Positions 23,901-38,900 of a DNA stretch of 64,000 bases are shown in pieces. Numbering within the stretch: the stretch's first letter is position 1; the number at the start of each line of letters is the position of its first letter. The position numbers and the translations under genes are program-made. This DNA is from Patagioenas fasciata (lineage: Eukaryota; Chordata; Aves; Columbiformes; Columbidae), in contig NC_092520.1 in assembly GCF_037038585.1 (NCBI RefSeq), positions 57,688,501 through 57,752,500 on the forward strand. Direction: 5' to 3'. Under the pieces are notes generated by a model. It saw only the letters and a list, made by a program, of their open reading frames with translations, did no database searches and had not been told where the DNA came from.

Positions 23901-26900
23901 TCTCATCCCTTATACATTCTGGATGTTAATTTGTATCTTTCAGGAATGTTGTTAAAGTAAGTTAAAAGATATAATTTTCTAACAGTCTCAGGTGGAGAGA
24001 GAAAAGAAAGACAGTATACAGAAAAACCTCAGCCAGCCTAGGGAAACAGAAATGGTGTCTGACAGCATCACTAACACAAACAAAAGCAAGTGATGGGTCG
24101 TCACAGGCCCTGACTTTACACCTGGACAGGTCATGACTCCACGGCTGAACAGGACTGTAGAAATTTAAGTGGACACAGTAACTGGTGGAAAAAAAAATCT
24201 ATATATTCTGAGAAACTTCCCATCATAAAATCTTACTTTCCTTGTTCTTTCAGCGCAGCTGATATTATCATTGCTGTACAATATTATCAGTACTGAAAAG
24301 CCATTAAAACCTCCAAAAGCCATAGTTCAGTAATTGATGTTTTTCTGAGAAATACCAAAAACTTCCTTGATTATTGATTTGTCCCTATCACATACATACC
24401 TCAGTGACTATGGAGTCAATTAGAACAACTAAATATATTAGCTGTGTATGATTGATTCTCTGCCAGCTTATACAATTTATTTTGGAAAATAACTCATTCT
24501 CATCAGTTCCATGGCATTTACTACTTGGAAACAGAAGTAGCTAATGCTGAGGTACCATTCACAGGCTGGTCTACTGCATCCAAGAGCAGGTTCAATACAT
24601 TGCTCCATGTATGGACTTTTTCTCATAATATTCTGGGATTATCCCGGTATCCCATCTTCAGTCTGGGATTATCAAATCTGTGTATCTCTATTTTAGATAG
24701 TGTCTGAGACAAAGAGGCTAGAATTCATGTCGGGTAATGGTAAACCTCCCTTCCTTTACATCCCAAAAGCACAAGGACTAGCATATCACATGTAATCTTA
24801 GTTCCAAACTAAGGCCTCTAAAGCAGAGCAGGCTCTCTTCTCTCTACCAGCAGTGAGTCAATACAAGACCTTAACTGCCCTCTAGTGTGCTTAAGTGCCC
24901 ATTTCTCTCCACTGACCACTTACATAGTTTAGGGCAGCAAAATTCATAACCCAGGCATCTAAATTAAGGTGAGATGAACATTTGACAGAATCACACAACA
25001 ATACTGTGGCAGAATCAGGCACTGAGATCTGATAATCTAAGTCATAGTCCACAATGACCTCCTCAAACACTTTCTACAAAAAAACTTATACAGAGTTTAA
25101 AGAAGAATAAAACCAAACCAAACACCAAACACTCAGAAAGCTCTAGTTACCTACCTTATATTTTTGTGATTTCCCCAGTACATTTGCCAATGAAAACATA
25201 AGGGAATGATCATTAGGTATTAATTCCAGGGCCTCTCTTCCAACTGCTTCTGCTTGAGCTAGATTGCCTGGGAGCCCATGGAGTGGTAAAAGAGAAGGCA
25301 TCTTTTACTACAGTCTCATCAGTTACTTTTCATGCTGCAAGCACACATATTTTACAAATAGCTGATTACACTCATTTTTAAAGAAAGCTAGGTATTACAC
25401 ACAAATGTAAAATCCTGCAGAATGAGACAACAGAAAACCTCCATTTTGTTTTCAAGAGATAACACCTTCAGAAGAACAATAAAGCACAGATTCAAAAGTT
25501 CCGGAGTTTGGTCTACAATACAAACATGCTTGCACAATGATGGCATTTAAAATAAGGATCAGAAATTCAATTTATGGGCTGGACTTCAAGTGATGCTTTA
25601 AAACTACTGAGTCAGAAGGTATTATATTTACAGAGTGTTTGGGTAACCAGAGAAGAGACAGAACTCCTTTTAGATAAATATAGATAAAGCTTTAAGTTTT
25701 GCTAGACACTGAATTATTCATTAAAATGTTCAAATAGGCTTATACCTGTGTTATCAAGCAATATAATCATATTGTTCCAAGCCAAACTATGCTCAGGTTT
25801 CAGAACTGTAGCATTCCTCCATGCATTCAAGGCATCTATATGGCGATTCAAATCTGCGTACTAAAAAGAAAGAAAAACACAGTAATTTCACTCTGATTTG
25901 CTTTACTTTCCTATCGTGCACTAAAGACACAAAAGAGTTCTTAATGCCTCATGCCATTCTAGTAGAACTCATTTTTAGAAATAAAATTTAAAAAAGTAAA
26001 AAGAATATTATGGTAGTAGAGAAGAGAAGAATGCTATATACTAATTTTACCCTGCTTTTCTGGAAGCCAGGCTTGTTTTCAAATATGCATGTGCCAATAG
26101 GATAGAGAAGAAAACCAGCAAACAATTGAGAAATCTACACAAGAGAATAAGCAAGCATTTAATAAAAATATTTCCAGGAATCTAAAGATATTTTTTTGGG
26201 GCACAGTTCTTCTACCTAACAATATACTAATGACTGTAAAACAGCCTAATATTTGGAAATGATTAATAATATATTTTGAACAAAAGACCACAAACAATAT
26301 TTTTGTTTATACCTCTTTATATGAAAAATTAGGACTACCAACGGTTGTACAGAAGGAAGTAAACTGGGGAAGCAATAGGAAAAGCTACCAAAAATACGAA
26401 CTACAAATCAAGCAAACTGGAATAACTGTCAGCATTTAACGGTATGGCAGAATTATACACACAGACACACAGATTCCTGTCTAATGATGATTTATTCAAA
26501 AGCACTTACCAAGCGCCCTAAATTGTAGTAACAATCTGGGTATTTTTTCCTGTGTTTAATTGCTGTCCAGTAGCTTTGCTCTGCCTCTTCAAACCTCCTC
26601 AAACTGTTCTGTACTATTCCTAGATTCATCCATGCAGCAGCAAAATCAGGTCTGGGCAAATTGGGGGAAAAAAAAAAGAGGAGAGGATAATTAAGCATTC
26701 AGAACACAAGATCCTATTATATCATTTCTGCTCAGTTGATGCAAAACACTGCTTAGCATTGTTCTAAACATACTGTATTTGTACAGCTAAGGATAGTAAC
26801 TCCTCTGCTTCTTGGAGCTCATTTCTTTCTTTCAGAATATTTCCAAGGTTGTTCATCGCATGTACGTATTTAGGATTCAACCTAAAATTTAAAATTTAAG

Positions 26901-29900
26901 AGATTATTGTTATATATGGGGCATATTGCTGTATGCAAACTGCTAGCTCTGCAATGCTGCAGATCATGAAAATGAATACCTAAGCATTTTCTTCATGTTA
27001 AACATGAAAGCAATTTTAGGATAGTTCATTAAAGCAGCAAGAATGTTAATACCTTACAGCTTCTCTGTAGTATTTGATTGCAGCACTTTGATTTCCTTTG
27101 TCAGCCAGGTTTTTGCCAACATTGTAGTGCACCTGAAAACAGAGATGAACATTCTATCAGATGCTATACAGTCATATATTTTGTGGAGCCAACTTGCTAA
27201 AAATTCTTACTCCAAATAGATACAGTCAGCACTTGCATCATTCACAGCTGGTTTTTTTTGTAGGTAGATACTTAAGACTGGATAATACATACAACGAAGA
27301 CAGCAAGACAAAATCTGAGGAATAAATTAATATATCAGCTTATCTGTTTCAGCTGTTTTGAAAAGACTATTCACTTCCTGATTTTACAAATAAGGTCACC
27401 ACACTTTCCACAAGATGCTCTATTTGGAGACCTTCTGCTCTTCATTTCATTTATTTGTCAGAAAGTAAGAGAAAATGTGACTCAAATCAAATCTACCACA
27501 GCCAAAGAAACGCTACAGCAATGTGTTGATAAACTTTGCTTTCAATATAGCATAAACTAGCCGAAACTTAACATTAAAAGAAAAAATAAGCTCCACATTT
27601 CAAAAACAAACGATAACAAACACAACTATTGTATTGGGATAAAAATGCATCAAAAATCATGTCTGAAATAAAAATAATGTGTACAGCAACATGTTGGAGA
27701 CCTTGCCCGTTAAAAAGTGGAGTATGAAGGAAGAATCTAGAGCTTGAAATATAGCTACAGGGAAGAAGCTGAACTTATGGCAGGGACTAGACAAGAATAG
27801 ATATATTTCAGGACAAACCTGCATTGGAAGACATCTCAAATCCTACTCTAAGGCAACCTCAGAAGACCACATTATCTGGTCAAAGGGAAGACTCAAGTTC
27901 AAAAATAATAGAAAAGTATCGTGACTACTGGCTCCTGAAAACAGACTTCTTGGCAACTAGATCAGAACTCATTATTTAAATTACCTTACTATTTGAAATA
28001 AAATTGTATATACTTCATCTAAAACAAACACATATTCTAAGTTCTTCCATACTTTGAAAATCTAATTTAAATATTTTCAAGAACACTATGCAGAAATTAC
28101 TTCAGATTGAAGTACAAAAAGATAGGTTTGTAATGAATTTTCATAACTCTAATTTACCTTCTACATTCAAAAAAGGATTTTATCTCATGTGCCCAAAGGA
28201 AAAAATCCTAATTGTATTTGACACAATACCTGGGATGTATTGACCCAGCACACACACTTATATTTGAACCTAATTATTATGGTATTTAATTGTTGATTTC
28301 ATCTCTATATGATTGTGACTATGCAGTAACATACCACCACTAAAGAAAGTTAAGAACATTTTCCTTGCTTTCCAGAATGAGTGAAAAAAGTGGTTTCACT
28401 GGTTTTACAGAGAGCAAAGATGCTATAAAGCTTACTAAGCATACACAGAAGCAGCTCCTCAGGCTGTAAGATATAAAATAGCACAAACTCAGCATCCCAT
28501 AAAAGCAGTTCTAGTGCAGCTTTCATGAAAAAAGTCCAAGCACTTCCATTGTACATTCATAAAAATATGACAAGGCCCATGTCAAAGAAGCAAGAGAATG
28601 GTACATTTATATCAAGACATTGCCATTCATAAAGATCAGCTGACGGTGTAAAAAAAAAAAAAAAAGAGACAGAATAGAATTGTTTTCCCAGGAGTTATCA
28701 AAGTAAAATGATACAACCCTGAAAGATGTTTCTTAAGACTGAATTCTATTTGCATATCTTTTCCAGAAATTTTTCAGCACACTATGATAACACTCTTACC
28801 AAACTGCATTGCTGTGATTATATATGCTGAAGTTTACAGAATCAAAATTTATTCAGAGCAGACTTTGCTGTGCTTCCAGATGAAAGATAACTTGTGGCCA
28901 AACAGAGGAAATAATGAAAGATTTCACTCAATTGTATATATTAGGCCTTAAAACACCTAACTTCACATTTCAGTATCATCAAACAAGATTACATTTAACC
29001 TAATAAATTTCTTTCTTTGAGAAGCTTTACAAAAGTTGACTTTTTTTTTTCTTATGTTTTACAAAAGTCATGCCATTACAGAACCATTTCAGTTGGAAGA
29101 GACATTCAGAATCATCAAGTCCAACAAGTCATAAGTTTTACTGAAAAAAAAATGTTAAAGACTCGGGACAGAGCATATGAGAAAAAAATTGCTATGTACC
29201 AACCACTCAGTCTTTTACAACATGTAACTTCTTCATATCCATTTCTATCTCAAAAGCTGCAGCAGCAAGAATATTTTTCTCATGTAAACACAATTGTGCA
29301 GACTGCAGAAACCCGAGAGATATCAATTCTCTCAGGTCAAAACACCAAATGAAATATTAGGTGTACATGTACATTTTGTCAACTGAATGAAAAAGGTGTA
29401 CTACAGTCTATTAAAGCTCATAGCAAAACTATTTAAATAAACTATTGGCATTTTTGATGGTGTATTTCCCTGTCCTCAGATATAGCTTCTGTATGAAAGG
29501 AAACGGTGTTTCTATGTAGTACTTCTGAAAATGAAGAGTTCCTTCTTGTACTTTGGTTTTGTAATTTCTCTTAAAGTGAAATTGTAGCCTTAACTCCTAT
29601 TAATATGGTGGTGACAGAGAAAAAAGGGAGAGAAGAAAAACTAAAATAAATGTACCAAAACAAGCCCTCAGCCTACCACAAATACTGGATGACAAAACCG
29701 GCTCTACAATGGATTATAATACATGGTAACATCCTGCTCTTAAGAGCAAAGTCAGCAAAGGGTTTCCAGGCACACAGAGTCACCCGAGAGGTTCAAGTGA
29801 TTTCTGGCATACAGCCATATGTCTCACTTCACTGGCTGTGACACAGAGATGCCAAGATGCTCTGCTCCCCCAAAGCGGGTCTGGAATAACTTTCTACCCC

Positions 29901-32900
29901 CTGCAAAGCACCAGGTTGTAACTCTTCCTGACTTCTCCCATGACCCCCCTACCTGCAGAACATGGGGACAAGTGCTTGCTGTCCAATGGGTGGGGACAAT
30001 CTGGCCTTTGAAAATGAAGGGCCAGTGTCATGTTTTAAATTTCATCGCTAGGGACATGGTTCTTCTGCGTTTGACCACATACTGTGCATGTAAGTCTGGG
30101 AGAGAGGATTTTCCTTTCCTGATTAAACATTTAAGAGCAGACATAGAATTTCATTATTAAATGATTAAGAATAGATATTAACTGGACATGCCATATTTCA
30201 TTATGCCCACATGCTCCTTTATCAATCTTAAACCAGTAATTACTTTAGAGTAATAGCTCGAAAAGGAGCCATTTCTCCAAATACCAAAGTATTCTCCAAA
30301 TACCAAAGTATTCTCCAAAAACAGGGCAATTAGGTAAAAATATCCTCGGGTAGAACCTAGTTATCTCAACAGGCAGGCGTTGTTTAAAGTTAACACAACC
30401 GTGGTACCACAGCCTAGCCAAAGATTTGGCTCTGGGTGTTCACCTGGTCACAATACCTCAGTCAGCCCAAGAAGCCAGTATAAAGAAGCAAAAGCACTGT
30501 ATCATTCTATGTCAGACACATGTAGTGCTTGAACTCTTATTTGTTTAAATGTGCTCACACATTTAAATGAGGAAGAGAGGAAAAAAACTCATATTTTCCT
30601 GTACAAAACCAAAATTACCACCAAGCTGATTTTTTTTCCTCAGAGCAGCATAGGAAGAAATTGAAATGTAGAATCATCTTCTAGGAGGTACACCCCCTCA
30701 GTTGGAGCTCTAGTATTATCAGCTATTTTATTCTCTCTTCCTAGCTGCTTATAATCACCTTTTCAGCATGAACATTTGCTGAGAAAGATGGAAGCAAAGC
30801 ACAGATGTCAAAATTTCTACAAAAACATGCAAATGCTTCTGTTTACTGCTGGCTTCTTTCATCAAACACTCTTCTCTTTCCTCTACTGGTGAAATTTTTT
30901 CTAAATAATAATACAAAGCATTTTTGATCTTCACATTTTGTTTGTGCAGCTAATGTGGTCCAAAGGTTCTTCTGCATGACTGTGCTTGTATATAAAAAAA
31001 AAAATTTCGACATCTAAAATTGTATCTATGTGTCAAAACACTGCAGATAGTCCCTATAAACATAGCCCACAACACTCAAGGTAAATTCTGCTGAAAATAG
31101 TCCGCTTTTAATATATAGCATAGAAAAAAATTCTCAATAAATTCTCAATATCTAAAGGAAGCACTCTCAAGCTCAGCTTCCTAAATCCTTAAACAGCAAC
31201 AAATCTTGTTCTGTCACAACGAGCTTTTACAAGACCTTTTAAGAGAGTATAGAAAGTAATCTCACAAACTCTGTTGTAAATTTTCAGCATCAGCATAGCT
31301 TGTCTTTGACAAACTTATATCCATAATAATTACAATTTGCATAAAGTATTGAGTAAAAAGTTACGACCCTTAGTATGTCAAGGCAAACTGGTTAGTAACA
31401 CATTCTGTTGGGAGTATCATAACTTCTTCACTTATTACTGCAGAAATGGGTTTTTAAAAAATATGTTCATTAATTTCTACCCTTCAAAGAAAAGCCAGTA
31501 TCAAGGAGAATGTAGAGATTACAAACAGAAAGTTCAGTTATTTTAAATCTAGGATAAGAAAAATGGTGGCTATTTCCCATGTATTTAACAATGCACTTGC
31601 AAATTTTATTTAGATAATCAACTCGAGGAAGTCATCCAGAAATAAAGACCAACTCTGTATTCTTAAAAACTGCTGTGGCTTTGCTAAAAGCTAAGAAAAA
31701 GTAACTACGCACTTCCAACAGTAACTTATCACATCGCAAAAAAAGCAGTCAGATGAGCATTTTTGGGAATAATCTTTGAAATTAAAAGAAACAATGTGTA
31801 AAGACCTCAGAAGGAGAGGGCAAATACAGCAATGTCTAGGGCAAAATCTCACATGACCTTATGTATCCACAGCTGCTCTAGTTGTCAGGACTCCTTCTGT
31901 CATCAGTGGAGAGAAATGCACAGATCTAGGTTATGGCTCTTCTGTCCTATGTCAGTCATTTAGTCCAAGGTGATGATGGAACTATGTGCTAAAAAGAGAC
32001 AGCTTCTCTTCCCCAATCATAATGGGACCCTGGCTGACTCACTCAGATGTAGACATCTAAAGCTAAGGAAATAAATCCAAGCCATTAGTCTGATACGGTG
32101 AAACAGTAGTTATGCTTTTATTATGGCCTGTAATTAGATATTCCACTACTTCAGCAAAGCACTCCAGGATAAACTTGCAGCATAATGACATTAAATGAAA
32201 AGATGCCAAATAGGATCCAGTGAGTTTTTAAGCCAGTAGCACTGACTTACTCCAAATTTATAAACTACCTATAATGTAAGATCCACATATCAGGAGAAAA
32301 CAGTGTCTGTAACTGTTCACAGAATTTTCTTTAGCAGAAACAACACAGGCCTGGTTCTAACTCACACTAGTGTGTATCACCACTGAGTTCTAGGAATTCA
32401 TAGAATCATAGAATGCTAGGGATTGGAAGGGACCTCGAAAGATTATCTAGTCCAATCACCCTGCCGGAGCAGGAACACCTAGATGAGGCTACACAGGAAC
32501 GTGTCTAGGAGGGTTTTGAATGTCTCCAGAGTAGGAGACGCCACAACCGCCCTGGGCAGCCTGTTCCAGTGCTCTGTTACCCTCACTGAGAAGAAGTTTC
32601 TTCTCAAGTTTAAGTGGAACCTCTTATGTTCCAGCTTAAACCCATTACCCCTTGTCCTACCATTGTTTGTCACGGAGAAGAGCCTGGCTCCATCCTCGTG
32701 ACACTCACCCTTTAGGTATTTCTAAACATTAATAAGGTCACCTCTCAGTCTCCTCTTCTTCAAACTAAAGAGACCCAGCTCCCTCAGCCTTTCCTCATAA
32801 GGGAGATGCTCCTCTCCCTTAATCATCTTGGTTGCCCTATGCTGGCCTCTCTCCAGCAGTTCCCTGTCCTTCTTGAACTGAGGAGCCCAGAACTGGACAC

Positions 32901-35900
32901 AATTAAATCAATCTATGTGGTATGAAAAAAGTTGGTAAGAGGAAATGGAATCAATATACAGGCACCTTCTGTTCAGCTAAGAAAAATACTGCCAAATGTA
33001 TTCAAAATGTATATTGTTTCAGTCTAACAACCTTCGAGACAAACTTAGGTGTAGGACTACGGAAGTTCAAATGTCTGACAAGTTTAATCAAGATCTGTAA
33101 CATGCTTTTTTCTCTCTCTTAAAAAAATAAGTTTCACATAATATGTAAACCATCTATATTTTAAATATTATTTAAAATATTTACAACATTTAAAAATCTG
33201 TATTGTGAACTTTTTTTTTAAGTCAAAATCTTTGTAACTTCCTTATGGTACATGATTATTTCCAATAAATTTTAAAATCACTGGGCAACATTTATCAAAG
33301 TTGATTCTAAATATCATCCTCTTGAGCTAGATGCATCCATCACTCAAGGGGGTAGATTCACTCTCTATGACAGACAATCTGATTTAATGCAGTTTCCACA
33401 CCTCTATCTAAAGAGATGTTTAAAGAAGATGAGTCTTGAAATCAGATAAGGCACTGCTGTAACTACTTGTTACTTAGAATTAAGGTAAGTTTACACTGCT
33501 CACATACAGACAATTTGGAACTGAAAAGAGCTGTACCGCAAAACACGAAGTAGGAGCTGCAGCTTTTGTTGCTAGTTGGGAGTACATAAGGGAAGTAAAG
33601 CATGACTACGTTACACATATTAAAGATGTTCCCAGAACAACAAGAAAAAGCTATTATCCATGTTGCATCTTTTGGTCTGCATCAGCCTCCTACTGAAATA
33701 AAAGCACCACTAAAAGTAAGTCCTGTGGAATCATTTTTAAAGGAAGTCTGCAATTTCAAGACAACAACAAAAGATCAGAACAGAAACTAGTTCCAATTTT
33801 TACTGTTGTCAAAATTGACTAAATATACCTGAGTTCATAGAGAAAAAAATAGATTGGCTCACATACATGGGCTCTCTAATGCTGTTGCCTAGAAAAGTTC
33901 CCTACTACTGTGATTTCAAAGTTACTCCTTCAGCAAAATTAGAATGTGAGCCCAAACAAAACCCTCCCTGTTCACATTGCCACGCTTTCCATTTGCACAA
34001 GCTGTCACTAGCAGCAATACAGTTCAGACATGTCTACATGACTCAGTGTTGACAAACACAAGCTCATTTTCCCTGTGCACCCATTGGCTTTGGACCAGCT
34101 ACATTAGTTCAGTAGCTTGCACACAGCTTATCGGCTCAAGCACAGCGCTGTGTGAACACAGCTACACAGCTTCCCAGCCAGACGTGGCTTGAGTCCAAGG
34201 AGCTTGGAACACAGGCAAAGAGTGTGGATCTGTCTAAAGCAGTCTTAGCATGGCAGATGGATGGAGTTACACACAAAGAAACATATTGCATTTGCTCCAT
34301 TTGTAGTATGGGCTTGTCGTCCAGAAGACAGGATACACTGAGGTCACCATTAAAAAGAAGATGGCTGCCTACCACTGCCACACAATAAAATACAACAGCC
34401 CTTTTTCCGTGTAAAAAAATCTAAGATTATTGAAAGACACCTTCACATTGTAAATAACGGCTATAAATGTTTTTTACAGCTCATTGCTGCATATTTGTAT
34501 TCCAGTAGATGCTAAGTTTATCATTCTCTTTGCAAAAAGTTGAGCATCCATAGATTCCTTTTTAAACTCTGTGTCTTGATCTGTATTGTCTAGATTCCAC
34601 TCTAGGTTACAGAAATCTAATCTTTTAAAACCTCAATGTATTTTTCTTGACAAGCTGTGCATTCCTATTCCTAGGCTCTTCAAGGAGAGTCTCTGCTAAA
34701 ATTCAGGCAACATCCAGAGCTCTGTGGTGTGCTTCAACAGATCACACTCTCAGCTATCAAAGGACTGTTCTACTGGCAGGCTAGATTCAGTCTGCTATGC
34801 CAGCCACTGGTGTGCATCTCAGTGACACATCCTATCCAGTGCCACCCTCTTACTTGTTCCCTCAGTAAGCCTTGCAGGGAATGTTGCAGTTTTCCCCTGT
34901 GCCCATGTCTGAAGACTCTAACCCATTAAGCCACTGGAGAAGAACAGAAGCTATTTTACCCTGGCACCCAGAGTTTACACTGATTATATGCTGCTTTGTC
35001 CCTCAGCTGTGTTTGCTGTATATACCACTGGAAGGTACACAAGCAGATTCTAAACACATAGGCATTATTCAGGTGAATACATTGCTATGACTTAATTTCT
35101 TTTCAAAATTTTGTTGTTATAACTTACAATTACATGCACAGTTGTTTTAGTTGATTTTATTAGCAGTACATCCAATTTGACTGGATGCCTTTCCTGAAGT
35201 GTATTCCACCTTTTCCCTCCTTCCCCACTCACAGCCCCAAGTTCTGAATTACAATATTGTGATTTGCACTGTCTGGTATTTTGACTATGCTACCACCATA
35301 ATTTAGGTGTCTGACATGTCAATGTCATATTCTTGCACCAAGCAAGACTGCGAATAACACTGTACCACAATATATTAACTATGCTTAACACCTCTATCCC
35401 AAATTTCAAAACACTTAAAAAAGAGATTCAAAGCGCACAAGTGACTTACTTTTGCATTCAGAGGGCACACAGACAGTGCACTCCTAAAAAGCTGTTCTTC
35501 TGACCTCCACTGACTGCTGCGGAGTGCACAGCGCATAACATTTATCAACAGGATTCCAAGTACTGCCACAGCAAGAATTTTCTTAAAGAAAGAGAGACAA
35601 GTTAAGAAACAAACAATTCAATTAAAGCACTTAATCAACTTTACTGATTGTTTTGATGGTACCTTTTTCTTGGCTTGCTTACTCAAGAGACTAAATCCAT
35701 ATGTAAACAGTATACAGTATCCAATACTGGGGAGGTAGATGACTCTCTCTGCAATAACAAATCCTACTCGGAAGAATAGATTACTTGCAGGAAGAAAAGG
35801 GATAATAAGAAATCCAAGTCCCAGTGTAAGAATTCTGCAAACAAGAAACAGATTCACAAATTAACCACAAATCTTAACAAAAGCACCTTTTCCACTTAAC

Positions 35901-38900
35901 ATATACACTTTAAACATTGTAGAAGGGCGTGTATATGGAACAGGGCATTCAAAAGCAGCCTTTGAGAGCTAGTAGCAAAATCAGATTGAATTTCAGTGAG
36001 GTTTTGACACTTCATTCCATCAGCCACTTTTAAAATCCTAGCTATAATTTCCGGAAAAGTAACGTTCATGCTTCCAGGCCAGAAAATAGCCCCATTACAC
36101 ATCAATTACATGATTCCTATTTAAAATACACAGGCAGGAAAAGTAATGGTAAAAACTACCTGTTTATTTTTGGAACTGATAAGACAGTAACAGGGGAAAA
36201 ATACAGGTCACTGTTAAAGAAGAATATTAGGTGCCCATCCTACTGAAAGCACATTTTCTTTTCTAACAAATTCATCAATAGTAAAATGCATTGTTAACCA
36301 CTTGACAGTTAGTAATCTATGTTCTTTCTACAGCCAGAAGAGAGAGGTGCTTCTCGAGGGCAGCTTGTCTTCCTTATTTTAGATATGTATATTCAGATGA
36401 ACAATCCTCAGCAGGTAACTCTTTATGGGCTACACAGAGCTTAGACCACTGACACTACGTACCTTACTTTTACAGAGCTGACATAAGAGAATAAGAACCC
36501 CAGGTCTGTGTCAGGTGTTTTAAAGGGCACAGGCATGGTAGTTTTCTACTCTAATTTATGACAAATAAATCTCTATACTCTCTCCCAGGTTCCAGTATAA
36601 GTTGGGGAATGACCTGTTAGAGAGCAGCTTAGGGGAAAGGGACCTGAGGGTCCTGGTGGACAGCAGGATGACCATGAGCCAGCACTGTGCCCTTGTGGCC
36701 AAGAAGGCCAATGGCATCCTGGGGTGTATTAGAAGGGGTGTGGTTAGTAGGTTGAGAGAGGTTCTCCTTCCCCTCTACTCTGCCCTGGTGAGACCACACC
36801 TGGAATATTGTGTCCAGTTCTGGGCCCTTCAGCTCCAGAAGGACAGGGAACTGCTGGAGAGAGTCCAGCGCAGGGCAACAAAGATGCTGAAGGGAGTGGA
36901 GCATCTCCCTTATGAGGAAAGGCTGAGGGAGCTGGGGCTCTTTAGCTTAGAGAAGACTGAGGGGTGACCTCATTAACATTTACAAATATCTAAAGGGTGA
37001 GTGTCACGAGGATGGAGCCAGGCTCTTCTCGGTGACAGCCAGTGGTAGAACAAGGTGTAATGTGTTCAAACTGGAACACAAGAGGTTGCACTTAAAATTG
37101 ACTTCTTCTCAGTGAGGGTAACAGAACACTGGAACAGGCTGCCCAGGGGGGTTGTGGAGTCTCCTTCTCTGGAGACATTCCTATGTAACCTCATCTAGGT
37201 GTTCCTGCTCAGGTAGGGGGATTGGACTAGATGATCTTTTGAGGTCCCTTCCAATCCCTAACATTCTGTGATTCTGTGATACTATAATGTACAAGTGTCC
37301 TCTTACTCTTTTCTCATCCCCAAGCGTCCTAGGTCTTCACTATACTTCTCGTCTTTTTACTAAAAAACTGTTCAACAATATAAGCTTACTGAGTGCATTT
37401 TTACTAGAAACTATGACATCGCTTGTAGCAAGAATTTCACCCCTCAACTAAATTATTTTATCTGTGCAAATGAGGACAGGAACAGAAGAAAGGAAGGCAG
37501 ATAGGATGTTAACGTTTGAGGGTATGAGGGACAAGAGATACAGAATACCACAGAAAAAAAGAAGAAAATATTTAGCACTCTGAACAACAGAATTAACTCA
37601 TTGTGATCGAGCTGTTGAAAAATTTTAAAGAATGGAAAAATCAATTATACATGAAATCAAGACGAACAGACCCTGGAAAATTAAACAGAAGCCCTTAGTG
37701 AGACAGAGTAGTATACAATAAATTTTTTAGTTCCTTTGGATAACATACAAGCTGTTATTCCTCAGTAGATACTATGGGTCAGCATTTTACTTTTTAATTT
37801 TATGGCCATGGCGAGCATTTCTATCTTCTTTCAAGGCACATCTCCTCTCTCTGTCATTATTAGAAGATTAAAAGAGATGAGGACTTGCAAGAAGTAGGGA
37901 CAACAACATACATAATTTCCCACTCTGTTCTGAGCACATATTACTTTTGACCACCTACAGTGTTAAGGATCTCAAAGTGCCATTTCAGGAGAAAAATAAA
38001 GCAGCCATCCATACTTCCTCCTCCAACTCTGTTTCCCACTAGTCAGTGTACAGTGATGGGCCCAAATTGGGATAAAACAGTAATGACAGTTATAAATATT
38101 TATTTGAACTGCATTTGTTACACACTAGTTCCACTGAATTGTTAAAATTATCAGTAGCGGATTTAACAAAATAATACTGTACTCAAGTTGGTCAGGCATT
38201 TAAAATTCATCACTGTCTCTTACCTTCTCTTATGGCTGTCTTCTGAGCACAGAGCTTGGCATATCAGACCAATTAGGCAGAACCAAAGTGCTGCTAGCGC
38301 AATTATCCTCCAGTCACTGACGGATTTAATGAGGGGTATGCAACCCATTGACCAATCAAAACACAGCCACCAGGGACACAACAGCAACCATGCATTCAGT
38401 GAATAGTAGTAATTATAGTTTATAGCCTGTCAGTCAAAAAGAAAACAAACATTTATTTGATACTAAACTTAAGAGGGGGGCAACTTTCATTCTCTGTGCT
38501 ATCATTTCCCTTATCACAGAATACTTTATACAACAGAGAGGCCTTAAATACTGTTAGAACACAACTAGTTACATATCCATTTATTTTACAGCTGTGAAAT
38601 TATTATTTTTTTTTAAACACAGCTAGTTAGCTCTCCTATTTAGAGCAGGGAAATGCAATCCTGTGCTGTCCAGCCAGTATCCACATGTAAAAAGAATAAT
38701 CTCCCACAATAGAAGAAAATGGCAAAAGACAGCACGCACCGTCTTCGCCCTTTATTCTCCATGTTCAGAAAGAGCATTAATGCAGTCAGAGATGTAAAGA
38801 CAAGACATACTCAAAATGCATCAGACCAGAACTTTAAGCTACTTTCTTCAATTGTGAAAGAACAGATGAAGAATCAAACACATTATGTAGAAAAGGGATG

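Larger units (their letters stand above)
18570..25154 (-). other. TMTC4: TMTC4 intron between visible exons 12 and 13
   Basis: A 6,585-bp GT-AG intron. It holds the nested CR1 pair at about 20,100-21,925. The remainder (18,570-20,100 and 21,926-25,154) is AT-rich with no other feature I can identify. Confidence 0.8.
27133..35449 (-). other. TMTC4: TMTC4 intron between visible exons 7 and 8
   Basis: An 8,317-bp GT-AG intron. It contains CR1 fragments at 29,072-29,130 and 32,399-32,905, a 19-bp tandem repeat at 30,273, a hairpin at 30,544 and an A-run near 28,651. The stretches 29,650-30,170 and 33,860-35,090 are richer in GC and in short open frames but match nothing I know. Confidence 0.8.

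Noticed and set aside
27053..27057. Earlier donor gtaagg (27,057-27,052) for visible exon 8
   Set aside because: It looks stronger than gtatta but would drop VR from the conserved VRLNP and break the reading frame into the next exon.
29650..30160. Two overlapping plus-strand frames (63 and 113 codons) in somewhat GC-richer sequence
   Set aside because: They lie inside a TMTC4 intron, match no known protein and show no coding bias that I can see.
30273..30319. CRISPR-like or regulatory repeat array
   Set aside because: There are only 2.5 direct copies without spacers, in a vertebrate intron. It is a simple tandem duplication.
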